Shown piece by piece: positions 11,233 to 20,242 of a stretch of 34,606 bases of DNA; the first letter of the stretch is position 1, and each line of letters opens with the position of its first letter. The notes beneath the pieces were generated by a model that ran no database searches, was not told where the DNA came from, and worked only from the letters and a program-made list of their open reading frames with translations. The stretch covers positions 1 through 34,606 of the forward strand of contig NZ_SPQM01000042.1 in the NCBI RefSeq assembly GCF_004570345.1. The letters are read 5' to 3'. The position numbers were made by a program, and so were the translations under genes. Source of the DNA: Blastococcus sp. CT_GayMR20 (GTDB taxonomy: Bacteria > Actinomycetota > Actinomycetes > Mycobacteriales > Geodermatophilaceae).

Positions 11233-12744
11233 ATGGCTCCCGATCCGATCGCGCCCGACGGACCCCCGGCCCTGACGTGCCTCGTCACGGGGGCCACCGG
11301 CTACATCGGAGGCCGGCTGGTGCCCGAGCTGCTGGCCGCGGGGTACCGGGTGCGGGTCATGACCCGGTCGCCCGAGCGCGTCCGCGACCACCCGTGGGCC
11401 GAGCAGGTCGAGATCGTCCGGGCCGATGCGGCCGACGCCGGCCAGGTGGCCGCCGCCTGCGCCGGCGCCGACGTCGCCTACTACCTGATCCACGCCCTGG
11501 GGTCGGGGCCGCAGTTCGAGCAGACCGACCGGCGGACGGCGGAGGTGATGGCGAAGGCCGCCCGCGAGGCAGGGATCGGCCGGCTGGTCTACCTGGGAGC
11601 GCTGGAGCCGGAGGGCGAGGAGATGTCGCCGCACCTGCGGTCGCGGACGGAGGTGGCCGAGATCCTGCTCGGCTCCGGCGTCCCGACGGTGGTGCTCCGC
11701 GCGGCCGTCGTCCTCGGGTCGGGGTCGGCGTCCTTCGAGATGCTGCGCTACCTGACCGAGCGGCTGCCGGTGATGGTGACGCCCCGCTGGGTGCACAGCC
11801 GGATCCAGCCGATCGCCGTCCGGGACGTGCTGCGGTACCTGGTCGGCTGCGCGCGCGTGCCCGCCTCCGTGCACCGGTGCTTCGACGTCGGCGGGCCGGA
11901 CGTCATGAACTACGCCGACATGATGCAGCGGTACGCCGTGGTCGCGGGGCTGCCGCGGCGCCGGATCCTGCCGGTCCCGCTGTTCTCGCCGTCGCTGTCC
12001 AGCCACTGGGTCGGGCTGATCACCCCGGTGCCGGCCGGGATCGCCCGCCCCCTCGTGGAGTCGCTGCGCAACACCGTCGTCTGCGGCGAGCACGACATCG
12101 CCGAGTACGTGCCCGATCCGCCGGAGGGGCTGCTCGGCTTCGACGACGCGGTCCGGCTCGCCGTCCAGCGGGTCCGGGACTCCGCGGTGGCCACCCGGTG
12201 GTCGGGGGCCTCGGTGCCCGGTGCGCCGTCGGACCCGCTGCCGACCGATCCCGACTGGGCCGGCGGGACCCTCTACGTCGACGAGCGCACCCGCGGCACG
12301 TCCGCGACGCCCGGGGCGCTGTGGCGGGTGGTCGAGGGCATCGGCGGGGACCGCGGCTGGTACTCGTTCCCGCTGGCCTGGCGGGTGCGCGGCTGGCTCG
12401 ACCGGCTGGTCGGCGGGGTGGGGCTGCGGCGGGGGCGGCGGAACCCGCAGGACCTCTACGTCGGCGACGCCCTCGACTTCTGGCGGGTCGAGGAGATCGA
12501 GGACGGGCGGCTGCTGCGCCTGCGCGCCGAGATGCGGCTGCCCGGGCTCGCCTGGCTGGAGTTCCACGTGGAACACGGTCCGGACGGCGTCGTGCTGCGG
12601 CAGCGGGCGACCTTCGCGCCGCACGGGCTCGCCGGGCACCTCTACTGGTGGGCTATCGCGGCGTTCCACGGCGTCGTGTTCGGCGGGATGATCCGCGGCG
12701 TCACCCGCGGAGCGGAAGAGCAGGAGACGACGGCCGCCGTCTGA
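11233..12744 (+). CDS. NAD(P)-binding SDR protein with DUF2867 domain
   Basis: A 503-residue protein. Residues 13-300 form an atypical short-chain dehydrogenase/NmrA-like Rossmann fold with the dinucleotide motif GATGYIG (20-26). The C-terminal part (about 330-485) matches the DUF2867 type, with WYSFPLAWRVRGWLDRL and W-rich segments near the end. Such two-domain proteins are common in actinobacteria; their substrates are not known to me. The chosen ATG is where family similarity starts; the ribosome site is weak. An upstream in-frame extension to 11083 overlaps the divergent permease gene and looks non-coding. The gene contains a perfect parS-like palindrome at 12561-12574. Confidence 0.82.
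   Translation: MAPDPIAPDGPPALTCLVTGATGYIGGRLVPELLAAGYRVRVMTRSPERVRDHPWAEQVEIVRADAADAGQVAAACAGADVAYYLIHALGSGPQFEQTDRRTAEVMAKAAREAGIGRLVYLGALEPEGEEMSPHLRSRTEVAEILLGSGVPTVVLRAAVVLGSGSASFEMLRYLTERLPVMVTPRWVHSRIQPIAVRDVLRYLVGCARVPASVHRCFDVGGPDVMNYADMMQRYAVVAGLPRRRILPVPLFSPSLSSHWVGLITPVPAGIARPLVESLRNTVVCGEHDIAEYVPDPPEGLLGFDDAVRLAVQRVRDSAVATRWSGASVPGAPSDPLPTDPDWAGGTLYVDERTRGTSATPGALWRVVEGIGGDRGWYSFPLAWRVRGWLDRLVGGVGLRRGRRNPQDLYVGDALDFWRVEEIEDGRLLRLRAEMRLPGLAWLEFHVEHGPDGVVLRQRATFAPHGLAGHLYWWAIAAFHGVVFGGMIRGVTRGAEEQETTAAV
12561..12574. promoter_or_regulatory. parS-like site inside the DUF2867 gene
   Basis: GTTCCACGTGGAAC, a perfect 14-bp palindrome identical to the first parS before parA (26023-26036) and two symmetric changes from the classic GTTTCACGTGAAAC. 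It encodes part of FHVEH in the DUF2867 domain. It lies about 7 kb from oriC on the gyrase side. ParB binding is inferred. Confidence 0.7.
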
Positions 12745-12772
12745 CGTGCGACGCCGTCCTGGCTCAGCTCAT

Positions 12773-12810
12773 GGGGTCCTGGCTCAGCGTCGACGGTGAG
12801 CCAGGACCCC
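12773..12810. terminator. Bidirectional hairpin terminator between convergent genes
   Basis: A perfect 14-bp inverted repeat: GGGGTCCTGGCTCA (12773-12786), a 10-base loop, then TGAGCCAGGACCCC (12797-12810). It sits between two convergent genes and can terminate both. There is no T-run, as is common in high-GC actinobacteria. The first half also partly repeats a sequence at 12757-12768. Confidence 0.75.
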
Positions 12811-12813
12811 TGA

Positions 12814-12832
12814 CGATCAGGTCACCTGATCG
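12814..12832. terminator. Second palindrome before the ABC exporter stop
   Basis: CGATCAGGT and ACCTGATCG form a perfect 9-bp palindrome around one central C, three bases after the 14-bp hairpin and nine bases before the ABC gene's stop. It may be a second terminator element for the minus-strand transcript or a protein-binding site. Confidence 0.45.
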
Positions 12833-12841
12833 TTCTCGGGC

Positions 12842-14605
12842 TCACACCAGGAGCTGGGCGGTCGCCAGCTCGCGGTAGAGCGGGCTGGACTCCACCAGCT
12901 CGGCGTGGGTGCCGCGGGCGACGACGCGGCCCTGGTCGAGCACGACGATCTCGTCGCTGTCGAGCACCGTGGACAGCCGGTGGGCGACCACGAGCAGGGC
13001 CCGGTCGGCCGATGCCGCCGCGAGGGTGTCACGCAGCAGCTGCTCGTTGCGCGCGTCCAGGCTGGCGGTCGGCTCGTCCAGCAGGAGCAGCTCCGGCCGG
13101 GCCAGCAGCGACCGCGCGATCGCCAGCCGCTGCCGCTCGCCACCGGAGAGCAGCACGCCCTCGTCCCCGACGAGCACGTCCAGTCCGCGCGGCGACCGGC
13201 GGACGACGTCGGTCAGGCCGACGTCGGCGAGCACCGCCCACAGCTCGGGGTCGGTCGCGTCGGGCCGGGTGAGCAGCAGGTTGTCGCGCACCGTGCCGGC
13301 GAGCACCGGAGCCTCCTGCTCGACGTAGCCGAGCCGGGCCCGCAGCGCCGCCCGCGGCAGCTCGCGGACGTCGGTCCCCGCCCACCGGACCGCCCCGCCG
13401 TCGAGGGGGTAGAAGCCCTCGATCAGCGCGAGGATCGTCGACTTCCCGGCGCCCGAGGGCCCGACGAGCGCCACCCGGCTGCCGGGCGGCACCTGCAGGG
13501 AGACGCCGCGCAGCACCTCGGTGCCGTCGGCATAGCGGAACGAGACGTCGTCCAGCTCCAGGAGCGGGGCCGAAGGCACGGGGACGACGGTGGCACCGGG
13601 CCGCTCCGGCCGGGCGTCGTCCTCGGGCGGCAGAGCGAGGATCTCCTGGATGCGGGTGAGCGCGCCGAAGCCCAACTGCAGCTGGTTCCACGCCCCGATG
13701 GCCTGCCCCAGGGGTATGACCAGCAGGAACAGGTACAGGATGAAGGCCACCAGCTCCGCGACGCTGAGCGAGCCGCTGGCCACCCGGTAGCCGCCGACGC
13801 CGAGGACGGCGAGGAACGCGCCCTGCACCGCCACCGAGCCGGCCGGCGCCACCAGGGCCTGCAGGCGGGCGACCCGCACGCCGGCCTCGTACGCCCGGCC
13901 GGCGCTCTCCCCGACCGCGGCGATCTCCCGGCCCGTCGCCCCGCTGGCCCGGATCGTTCGGACGGCCGACAGCGCCCGCTCCACCGCCGCGGTCATCGCG
14001 CCCACCTGCTCCTGTGCCTGGCGGGACAGCAGGCGCATCCCTCGGGACACGACCACGACGGTGATGAGCCCGACCGAGACCGAGGCCACGGTGAGCAACA
14101 GCAGCCACGCGTCGACGAACGCCATCGCGACCAGCGCTCCCACGGCTTCGACGGCCGAACCGGCCACCTGGACGACGCCGGAGGTCACCGTGGCCCGCAG
14201 CAGCGTGGTGTCGGCACCGACCCGTGACATGAGGTCGCCGGTCCGCCTGCGGTCGTACTCGGCGACCGGCAGCCGCAGCAGCCGGTCGACCAGGGTGGTC
14301 CGCGTGGTGAGGACGACGCCCTCGGCGGTGCGCTGCAGGAGGTAGTCCTGGCCCGCGCCCAGTGCTGCCGCCGCGAGGACGACGACGACCAGCAGCGCCA
14401 CCGCCGGCAGCAGGGTGTCCCCGCCACCGACCGCGTCGATCACCCGCGACACGAGCAGCGGCTGGGCGAGCGCTGCCGCGGCGGCGACCAGCGACAACGC
14501 CGAGGCGAGGACCAGCGACCGCCGGTGTGGCCGCAGCAGAGGGAGGAGCTGCCGGAACCCGGCGGCCGGCTCGGCCGCCGGGTCCGTCTGCTCCGTGCCG
14601 CTCAG
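12842..14605 (-). CDS. Single-chain ABC exporter (membrane + ATPase domains)
   Basis: Fused transmembrane (about six helices) and ATPase domains. ATPase motifs, numbered from the CTG at 14605: Walker A GPSGAGKS (382-389), Q-loop VEQEAPVLAGTV, signature LSGGE (486-490), Walker B LLLLDE (506-511) and switch His542 in VVAHRLST. The protein would be 587 residues, normal for this class, and probably works as a homodimer exporting a lipid, peptide or drug; the substrate is unknown. The start is odd: the only ATG/GTG/TTG in frame is TTG at 14497, which would remove a typical N-terminus (LLPLLRPHRRSLVLASA) before helix 1. The in-frame CTG at 14605, 13 bases after the upstream gene's stop, restores it. 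No strong ribosome site is seen at either. Confidence 0.88.
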   Translation of the reverse strand: MSGTEQTDPAAEPAAGFRQLLPLLRPHRRSLVLASALSLVAAAAALAQPLLVSRVIDAVGGGDTLLPAVALLVVVVLAAAALGAGQDYLLQRTAEGVVLTTRTTLVDRLLRLPVAEYDRRRTGDLMSRVGADTTLLRATVTSGVVQVAGSAVEAVGALVAMAFVDAWLLLLTVASVSVGLITVVVVSRGMRLLSRQAQEQVGAMTAAVERALSAVRTIRASGATGREIAAVGESAGRAYEAGVRVARLQALVAPAGSVAVQGAFLAVLGVGGYRVASGSLSVAELVAFILYLFLLVIPLGQAIGAWNQLQLGFGALTRIQEILALPPEDDARPERPGATVVPVPSAPLLELDDVSFRYADGTEVLRGVSLQVPPGSRVALVGPSGAGKSTILALIEGFYPLDGGAVRWAGTDVRELPRAALRARLGYVEQEAPVLAGTVRDNLLLTRPDATDPELWAVLADVGLTDVVRRSPRGLDVLVGDEGVLLSGGERQRLAIARSLLARPELLLLDEPTASLDARNEQLLRDTLAAASADRALLVVAHRLSTVLDSDEIVVLDQGRVVARGTHAELVESSPLYRELATAQLLV

Positions 14606-14618
14606 CGGGGCCGCCGCG

Positions 14619-15500
14619 TCAGTGGCCGGCGGCGAGGGCGCCGACGATCGCGGTGAGCAGCCGGGCGTGGTGCTCGAGGAGCTGTGGGCGGTGGCCGTCG
14701 GGCCGGACGGCGGCGAGGAAGCCGCCCGCCGTCCAGAACTCGTCGCCGTCGTCGGAGCCCAGGAGCAGGCCGTGCACGGCCGGGTCCTGCGACAGCCGGC
14801 GCACCTGCGGACCGTCCTCGGCGGCGAGCAGCAGCCAGCGCGTGTCGAACGCCTCGTTCCCGCTCGCGATCGGGACCAGGCCGGCCGTCCGGTGCTTCCA
14901 GAGCCGGGCCGGGGACAGCCGGAGGCCGGGGACGGCGCCGAGCAGCGGGGCCGCCGTCACGGCGTACTTGGGCACCAGGCCCTGGCCCAGCGGATAGGCG
15001 ATGTCGAACGCCACCAGCTCCAGCGACCCGTACCGGCCGCGCAGCACGCTCGCGGCCCGCGCCTCCTTGCCGGGGCGCACCGGGGAGGACGCGATCAGTT
15101 CACCGAGCGCCGCGTCCTCGGGCCCGCTGCCGTCGGAGACCGTCCAGCCGTGCTGCAGCGCCCAGGACTGGGCGCCGACCGGGTCGGTCTCGAGGGTGTA
15201 GGCGCGCTCCATCTCCGGATCGCGGGCCCGGCGGCCGAACAGGCCACCCCCGCGCCCCGGGGGCGCCTGCGTGGCCGGTGGCGCAGCGGACGGGTCGACG
15301 CCGCCGTCGCGGTCGGGCGACGCCGCGGGCAGGTCCCACCCCGGTGGCTGCCAGGCGTCCCGATCGGCCGGGACGTCGTCCCGCGGCGTCTTCCGGCGGT
15401 CGGCGATGTTCGGCTGGTCCGGCTGGTCGTCCGAGAGGTGGGCCGGCTCCTGCCAGTCGCTGCCGTCGTCGGAACCGTCGCGGTCGCGCGGGCTGCTCAT
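14619..15500 (-). CDS. Conserved hypothetical protein, unrecognised
   Basis: A 293-residue soluble protein that I do not recognise. Residues 1-105 are charged and apparently disordered (many Asp, Pro, Arg), without signal peptide or membrane helix. The C-terminal 190 residues look folded: MERAYTLETDPVGAQSWALQHGW starts the domain, and pieces such as SLELVAFDIAYPL and FDTRWLLLAAED suggest alternating strands. The ATG at 15500 has a GGAGAGG ribosome site; a frame extending to 15914 overlaps dciA in another frame and is not coding there. It lies 35 bases after dciA and 13 bases before the ABC exporter CTG, so it is likely in the gnd-recF-dciA transcript. Function unknown. Confidence 0.8.
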   Translation of the reverse strand: MSSPRDRDGSDDGSDWQEPAHLSDDQPDQPNIADRRKTPRDDVPADRDAWQPPGWDLPAASPDRDGGVDPSAAPPATQAPPGRGGGLFGRRARDPEMERAYTLETDPVGAQSWALQHGWTVSDGSGPEDAALGELIASSPVRPGKEARAASVLRGRYGSLELVAFDIAYPLGQGLVPKYAVTAAPLLGAVPGLRLSPARLWKHRTAGLVPIASGNEAFDTRWLLLAAEDGPQVRRLSQDPAVHGLLLGSDDGDEFWTAGGFLAAVRPDGHRPQLLEHHARLLTAIVGALAAGH

Positions 15501-15535
15501 CGCTGCCTCTCCGTCATGGTGGGCGTCCTCGTCGT

Positions 15536-16036
15536 CTAGCCGTACGTGTCGCGTGGCCCCCGCCCGCGCACCGAGCGCAGGCCCTTCTTCCAGGACGGGG
15601 CCGTCGGTCCGACAACGCGCAACTTCGTCACGACGTCCCCGCCGACCGAGGCGCGCAGCTTGCCGAGGATCGTCGGGGCCAGCAGCCGGAGCTGGGTCGC
15701 CCACGCCGTGGATTCCGCGACCACGAGCAGCTCGCCCTCGCTCACGGTCTGCGGCGCGCAGTGCGCGGCGATCTCCGGGCCGACGATCGCCGACCACCGG
15801 CCGAACACCGCGCCGACCCGGGTGCGCTCCGACCAGTCCTGCTCGGTGATCAGCGAGTCGACGAGCCGGCCCAGCGGTTGGGGGTCGTCCGCGCCGGGTC
15901 CGGCGCCGGTCCACGTCCGCCGGGGGCCGGCGATCCGGCGCCGGGTCGGCTGGGGACGGGCGGCCGACGCCGCGCGCGCCGCCTCCAGCGCCGCGCGGGC
16001 GATGTCGCTCGGCCGGGCAGGCCGCTCGTCCGTCAC
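15536..16036 (-). CDS. dciA: DciA family protein (DUF721), helicase-loading factor
   Basis: A 166-residue DUF721 protein. The N-terminal third is Ala/Arg-rich and probably flexible. The conserved domain follows: [32 protein letters not shown], then [22 protein letters not shown], the KH-like fold of the family. DciA proteins load or recruit the replicative helicase DnaB in bacteria that lack DnaC/DnaI. The mycobacterial counterpart Rv0004 sits in the same place next to recF. The GTG start overlaps the recF stop (GTGA), which fixes the start and implies coupled translation. Function here is by family and position. Confidence 0.9.
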   Translation of the reverse strand: MTDERPARPSDIARAALEAARAASAARPQPTRRRIAGPRRTWTGAGPGADDPQPLGRLVDSLITEQDWSERTRVGAVFGRWSAIVGPEIAAHCAPQTVSEGELLVVAESTAWATQLRLLAPTILGKLRASVGGDVVTKLRVVGPTAPSWKKGLRSVRGRGPRDTYG

Positions 16037-17211
16037 GGAAGACCCCCCTCCCCGGCCGGGACGCTCTCCTTCACCAGGACGGCGATGCCGTCGCCCACCT
16101 CGACCCGGGCGCCGCGCAGCTCGCCCGGGACGTCGTCGAGCACGGCCGCGGTGATCAGCGTCTGCTCCGCCGACCGGGCCACGGCGGCCAGCGCCGCCCG
16201 CCGCTCGGCGTCCAGGGTCGCGAACACGTCGTCCAGGATCAGGATCGGGTCCTCGCCGTCGGCCCGCAGGAGGGCGAACGTCGCGAGCTTCAGCCCCAGC
16301 GCGAGCGACCACGACTCCCCGTGGCTGGCGAAGCCCTTGGCCGGCGCCGGCCCCAGGTGGATCACCAGGTCGTCGCGGTGCGGTCCGACCAGGGTCATCC
16401 CGCGGTCGAGCTCGTCACCCCGTCGTTCGGCCACCCGCTCCCGCATCGCCTCGGTCAGCTCCTCGACGGTCGGCAGCGTCGTCCCTTCCGCGACCGCGGT
16501 GCCGTCGCCGGCCAGCGGCACGGTCGACGAGTAACCGAGCCCGGCGATCGCCGCGCCGGCGCCCGCGACCTCGGCGTAGGCGCCGGCCACGTGCGGTGCC
16601 AGGTCGGCGATCAGCTGCAGCCGGGCGGAGAGCAGCTGCCCGCCGAGGTCGGTGAGGTGGCCGTCCCAGACGTCGAGGGTCTCGATCGCCGTGCCGCGGG
16701 CCAGCCGCGCCGTCTTCAGCAGGGCGTTGCGCTGCTTGAGCACGCGGTCGTAGTCGGCCCGGACGCCGGCCAGCCGGGGGGTGCGGGTCACGAGCAGCTC
16801 GTCGAGGAAGCGCCGCCGCTCGGTCGGGTCGCCGCGCACCAGGGCGAGGTCCTCGGGCGCGAAGAGCACCGTCCGGACCATGCCGAGCAGCTCGCGCGGC
16901 CGCGGCAGGGGGCCGCGGTTCACCCGCACGCGGTTTGCCCGGCCGGGGTTGATCTCGATCTCGACGAGGAGCTCGCGGTCGCCCCGGCGCAGGGCCGCCC
17001 GGACGACGGCCTGCTCGGCACCGTGCCGCACGAGGGGCGCGTCGGCGGAGACCCGGTGGCTGCTCATCGTCGCGAGGTAGCCCACCGCCTCGACGAGGTT
17101 GGTCTTCCCCTCGCCGTTGCGCCCGACGAACACCGTCGGACCGGGGCCGAGGGCGAGATCGACGTGCTCCCAGCTGCGGAAGGAGCCGACCTGCAGGTGC
17201 CGGACGTACAC
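16033..17211 (-). CDS. recF: DNA replication/repair protein RecF
   Basis: A 392-residue SMC-like ATPase that helps load RecA at single-strand gaps through RecO and RecR. It begins [17 protein letters not shown] and has Walker A GRNGEGKT (30-37). The C-terminal part carries the Walker B stretch [12 protein letters not shown], followed by a short helical end. The length is slightly above the usual 360-380 residues. The start is a GTG. Its last four bases overlap dciA. Repeat copy B separates it from gnd upstream. The dnaN-gnd-recF-dciA order is the actinobacterial norm. Confidence 0.96.
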   Translation of the reverse strand: MYVRHLQVGSFRSWEHVDLALGPGPTVFVGRNGEGKTNLVEAVGYLATMSSHRVSADAPLVRHGAEQAVVRAALRRGDRELLVEIEINPGRANRVRVNRGPLPRPRELLGMVRTVLFAPEDLALVRGDPTERRRFLDELLVTRTPRLAGVRADYDRVLKQRNALLKTARLARGTAIETLDVWDGHLTDLGGQLLSARLQLIADLAPHVAGAYAEVAGAGAAIAGLGYSSTVPLAGDGTAVAEGTTLPTVEELTEAMRERVAERRGDELDRGMTLVGPHRDDLVIHLGPAPAKGFASHGESWSLALGLKLATFALLRADGEDPILILDDVFATLDAERRAALAAVARSAEQTLITAAVLDDVPGELRGARVEVGDGIAVLVKESVPAGEGGLP

Positions 17212-17220
17212 GTCAGACCC

Positions 17221-17321
17221 GGCCCCCCTGCCGCGCCGGCCCCGTCCAGAGCACCGCCCCGAGCCTGCGAGGGGTGGGTGGGACGGGGTCCTTCCCCGAG
17301 GCGTGGGGGGCAGGGGGGTCC
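17221..17321 (+). repeat. Post-stop intergenic repeat, copy B (expanded)
   Basis: A larger version of the family, filling the gnd-recF gap. The left arm GGCCCCCCTGCC (17221-17232) can pair with GGCAGGGGGG near the right end (17309-17318). The core GAGCCTGCGAGGGGTGGG lies at 17261-17278, and the end GGCAGGGGGGTCC is five bases from the gnd stop. Confidence 0.65.
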
Positions 17322-17325
17322 TCGT

Positions 17326-18258
<933 letters not shown>

Positions 18259-18330
18259 GACGTGGTCCCCTCTCAGCGCTTCTGTCGGTGGTTCATCGTG
18301 CTGTTCCGGACGCCGTCACGCGACGGGAAT

Positions 18331-18383
18331 GGCCCTTCTGCCCCACCGCTCGCGAGCTCGCGGCGAGCCCCTGCAGAAGAGCC
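18331..18383 (-). repeat. Post-stop intergenic repeat, copy C (inverted, covarying arms)
   Basis: Read on the minus strand it runs GGCTCTTCTGCAGGGG, then the core GCCGCGAGCTCGCGAGCGG, then TGGGGCAGAAGGGCC. Compared with copies A and D the outer arm has changed on both sides (CTTCTGC with GCAGAAG in place of CCCCTGC with GCAGGGG), so pairing is kept. It abuts the dnaN stop codon. Confidence 0.7.
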
Positions 18384-19544
18384 TTACCCAGGCAGGCGCA
18401 CCGGCATGATCAGGTACCGGTAGCTGCCGGAGCGCTCGGCCGGGCCGGCCGGCTGCCCGTCGTCGGTGGCCGGCTCCTCGACACCGGAGAGCACCGCGGG
18501 CTTCAGCGGGCTCACGAAGTCCATGCGGGCCCGCTCGGTGTGCACCGCGGCCAGGCCGTCCAGCAGGAACGTCGGGTTGAAGCCGATGGTCAGTGGCTCG
18601 CCGTCGAACTCGACGTCGCAGCGCTCCTCGGCCTGGCCCTCGTCGTCGGTGCCGCCGGCGCGCAGGGTGACCTGGCCGGAGGTGAACTCGCAGCGGAGCG
18701 GGGTGCCCCGCTCGGCGACCAGCGCCACGCGCTTGGCGGCGTCGGTGAACAGCCCGACCGGGAGCAGCGCGTTGGCGTTGGACTCGCTCGGCATGATCGC
18801 CCGGTACTTCACGAACTCGGCGTCGAGCAGCCGCGTCGTCGTCTGCCGGTCCTTGCCCGAGAGGCCGAGGATCCCCTCGCCGGAGCTCCCCGACGACAGC
18901 GAGAGCACGATCTCCGGCCCGCTGGTGAGGGTCTTGGCGGCGTCGGCCAGCGTGCGCGCCGGCACCAGGACGGCGGCGGAGACGCCGGGGGTCTCCGGAC
19001 GCCAGGCGAACTCGCGCACGGCCAGCCGGTAGCGGTCGGTGGCCGCCAGGGTGATGAGGTCGTCCTCGATCTCCAGGCGTACGCCGGTGAGCATCGGCAG
19101 GGTGTCGTCGCGGCCGGCGGCGACGGCGACCTGGCTGACCGCCTCGGCGAAGACGTCGCTGTCGACCAGTCCGGCCGAGGACGGCATCGAGGGCAGGGAC
19201 GGGTAGTCCTCCACCGGCAGCGTCGGCAGGCTGAACCGCGCGTTGCTGCAGGCGATCGACAGGCGCGGGCCCTCGGCGGTGATCTCGACCGGGTGCGGCG
19301 GCAGCGCGCGGGTGATCTCGGCAAGCAGCCGGCCGGGCACCAGGACGCGGCCGCCCTCGGTGGCGTGGACGTCGACCTCGGCCCGGGCGGAGACCTCGTA
19401 GTCGAAGCCGGACACCGAGAGCTGGTTGCCGTCGACCTCGAGCAGGATCCCGGCGAGGACCGGCACGGACGGTCGCGGCGGCAGGCTGCGCGCCGTCCAG
19501 GCGACGGCGTCGGCGAGCACCTCACGTGCCACCCGGAACTTCAT
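18384..19544 (-). CDS. dnaN: DNA polymerase III beta subunit (sliding clamp)
   Basis: A 386-residue clamp of normal length. It starts at the ATG at 19544 (MKFRVAREVLADAV), the family's conserved beginning; a GTG four codons earlier is less likely. Three repeated clamp domains follow, and the protein ends YRYLIMPVRLPG, the C-terminus typical of beta clamps. The ring tethers the polymerase and other enzymes to DNA. It is the first gene after oriC on this strand and is followed by repeat copy C and gnd. Confidence 0.97.
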   Translation of the reverse strand: MKFRVAREVLADAVAWTARSLPPRPSVPVLAGILLEVDGNQLSVSGFDYEVSARAEVDVHATEGGRVLVPGRLLAEITRALPPHPVEITAEGPRLSIACSNARFSLPTLPVEDYPSLPSMPSSAGLVDSDVFAEAVSQVAVAAGRDDTLPMLTGVRLEIEDDLITLAATDRYRLAVREFAWRPETPGVSAAVLVPARTLADAAKTLTSGPEIVLSLSSGSSGEGILGLSGKDRQTTTRLLDAEFVKYRAIMPSESNANALLPVGLFTDAAKRVALVAERGTPLRCEFTSGQVTLRAGGTDDEGQAEERCDVEFDGEPLTIGFNPTFLLDGLAAVHTERARMDFVSPLKPAVLSGVEEPATDDGQPAGPAERSGSYRYLIMPVRLPG

Positions 19545-20242
19545 CTCTCGACCCACCCGATCTCGTCAGCGTGCTCGATGCGCCGACGCGGTGGAGCGGG
19601 CTCCGGCGCCGGTGCGGTGGTCCATCGTGCCTGTTGCGGTGCCTCGGGGGGAAACCCTGTCCCACGATGAGCGCTCTCCTGACTCCGGGAGCCCTCTGAC
19701 CGCAGCGTCCCCACCCAGAGTGTGGTTCAAGAATTCTCCGAGATAACTCCCTCATCCTCGTCATCACACGTGTGGAACCTGGGGACGACGCCCCTTCGCG
19801 CTGCTCAGTGGACGGATGGGCCTGTTGGCCGGTTGTGGGCGGTCAGCGTCTTCCTGTTGTCGACACGTGGACATCTCGACGGTTGTGCACCGGAGGCCGT
19901 CGCCGTCCACCGCCTGTCCCCTGTGTCTCCCTGCTCCGTCCCCAGGTGGTGCCCAGCCGTGCGACCGCGCTCGACCGGGGCGATACGCCCCGTGAGGGAT
20001 CGATCGACATCCGTGCAGGTCAGCGGGACACGACCGGATTGCCGGCGACTGTGCCGAGCGCCGGGGAACGGCGCCTAGATCACCTCGTGTGACCTGGTGC
20101 ACACGAGATCTCCCCAACCTGTGCACATTCCTGGGGACAACTTCTCGATGTGTCGACCGTGGTCACCGGCCGAACACCGGCTGCAACCGCATCCGGTCGC
20201 CTCCCCCCGACGGTCGACATGTCCACAGAGCTGTGGACAGAC
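19545..20242. other. oriC: Chromosomal replication origin oriC (dnaA-dnaN intergenic region)
   Basis: About 700 non-coding bases between dnaN and dnaA, the actinobacterial oriC position. DnaA-box-like 9-mers (consensus TTGTCCACA; first three positions variable in Streptomyces) include: ATGTCCACA (20219-20227) and CTGTCCACA (complement of 20232-20240), forming a near-symmetric pair; TTGTCCCCA (complement of 20132-20140); TTGTCGACA (19857-19865); ATGTCCACG (complement of 19866-19874); CCGTCCACC (19903-19911); and CCGTCCACT (complement of 19807-19815). About 19717-19770 is only half G+C, against about 72% around it, and is the candidate unwinding element. Inverted repeats include CTCGTGTG/CACACGAG (20084-20107) and TGTCGACCGT/ACGGTCGACA (20151-20160, 20210-20219). 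Origin activity is inferred from position and motifs. Confidence 0.88.

Noticed and set aside
15501..15914. In-frame extension of the unrecognised gene upstream of 15500
   Set aside because: It overlaps dciA in another frame and is Arg/Gly-rich; the ATG at 15500 has a ribosome site.
19767..19777. CACACGTGTGG considered as another parS near oriC
   Set aside because: It shares only CACGTG with the parS consensus; the outer GTT/AAC arms do not match.
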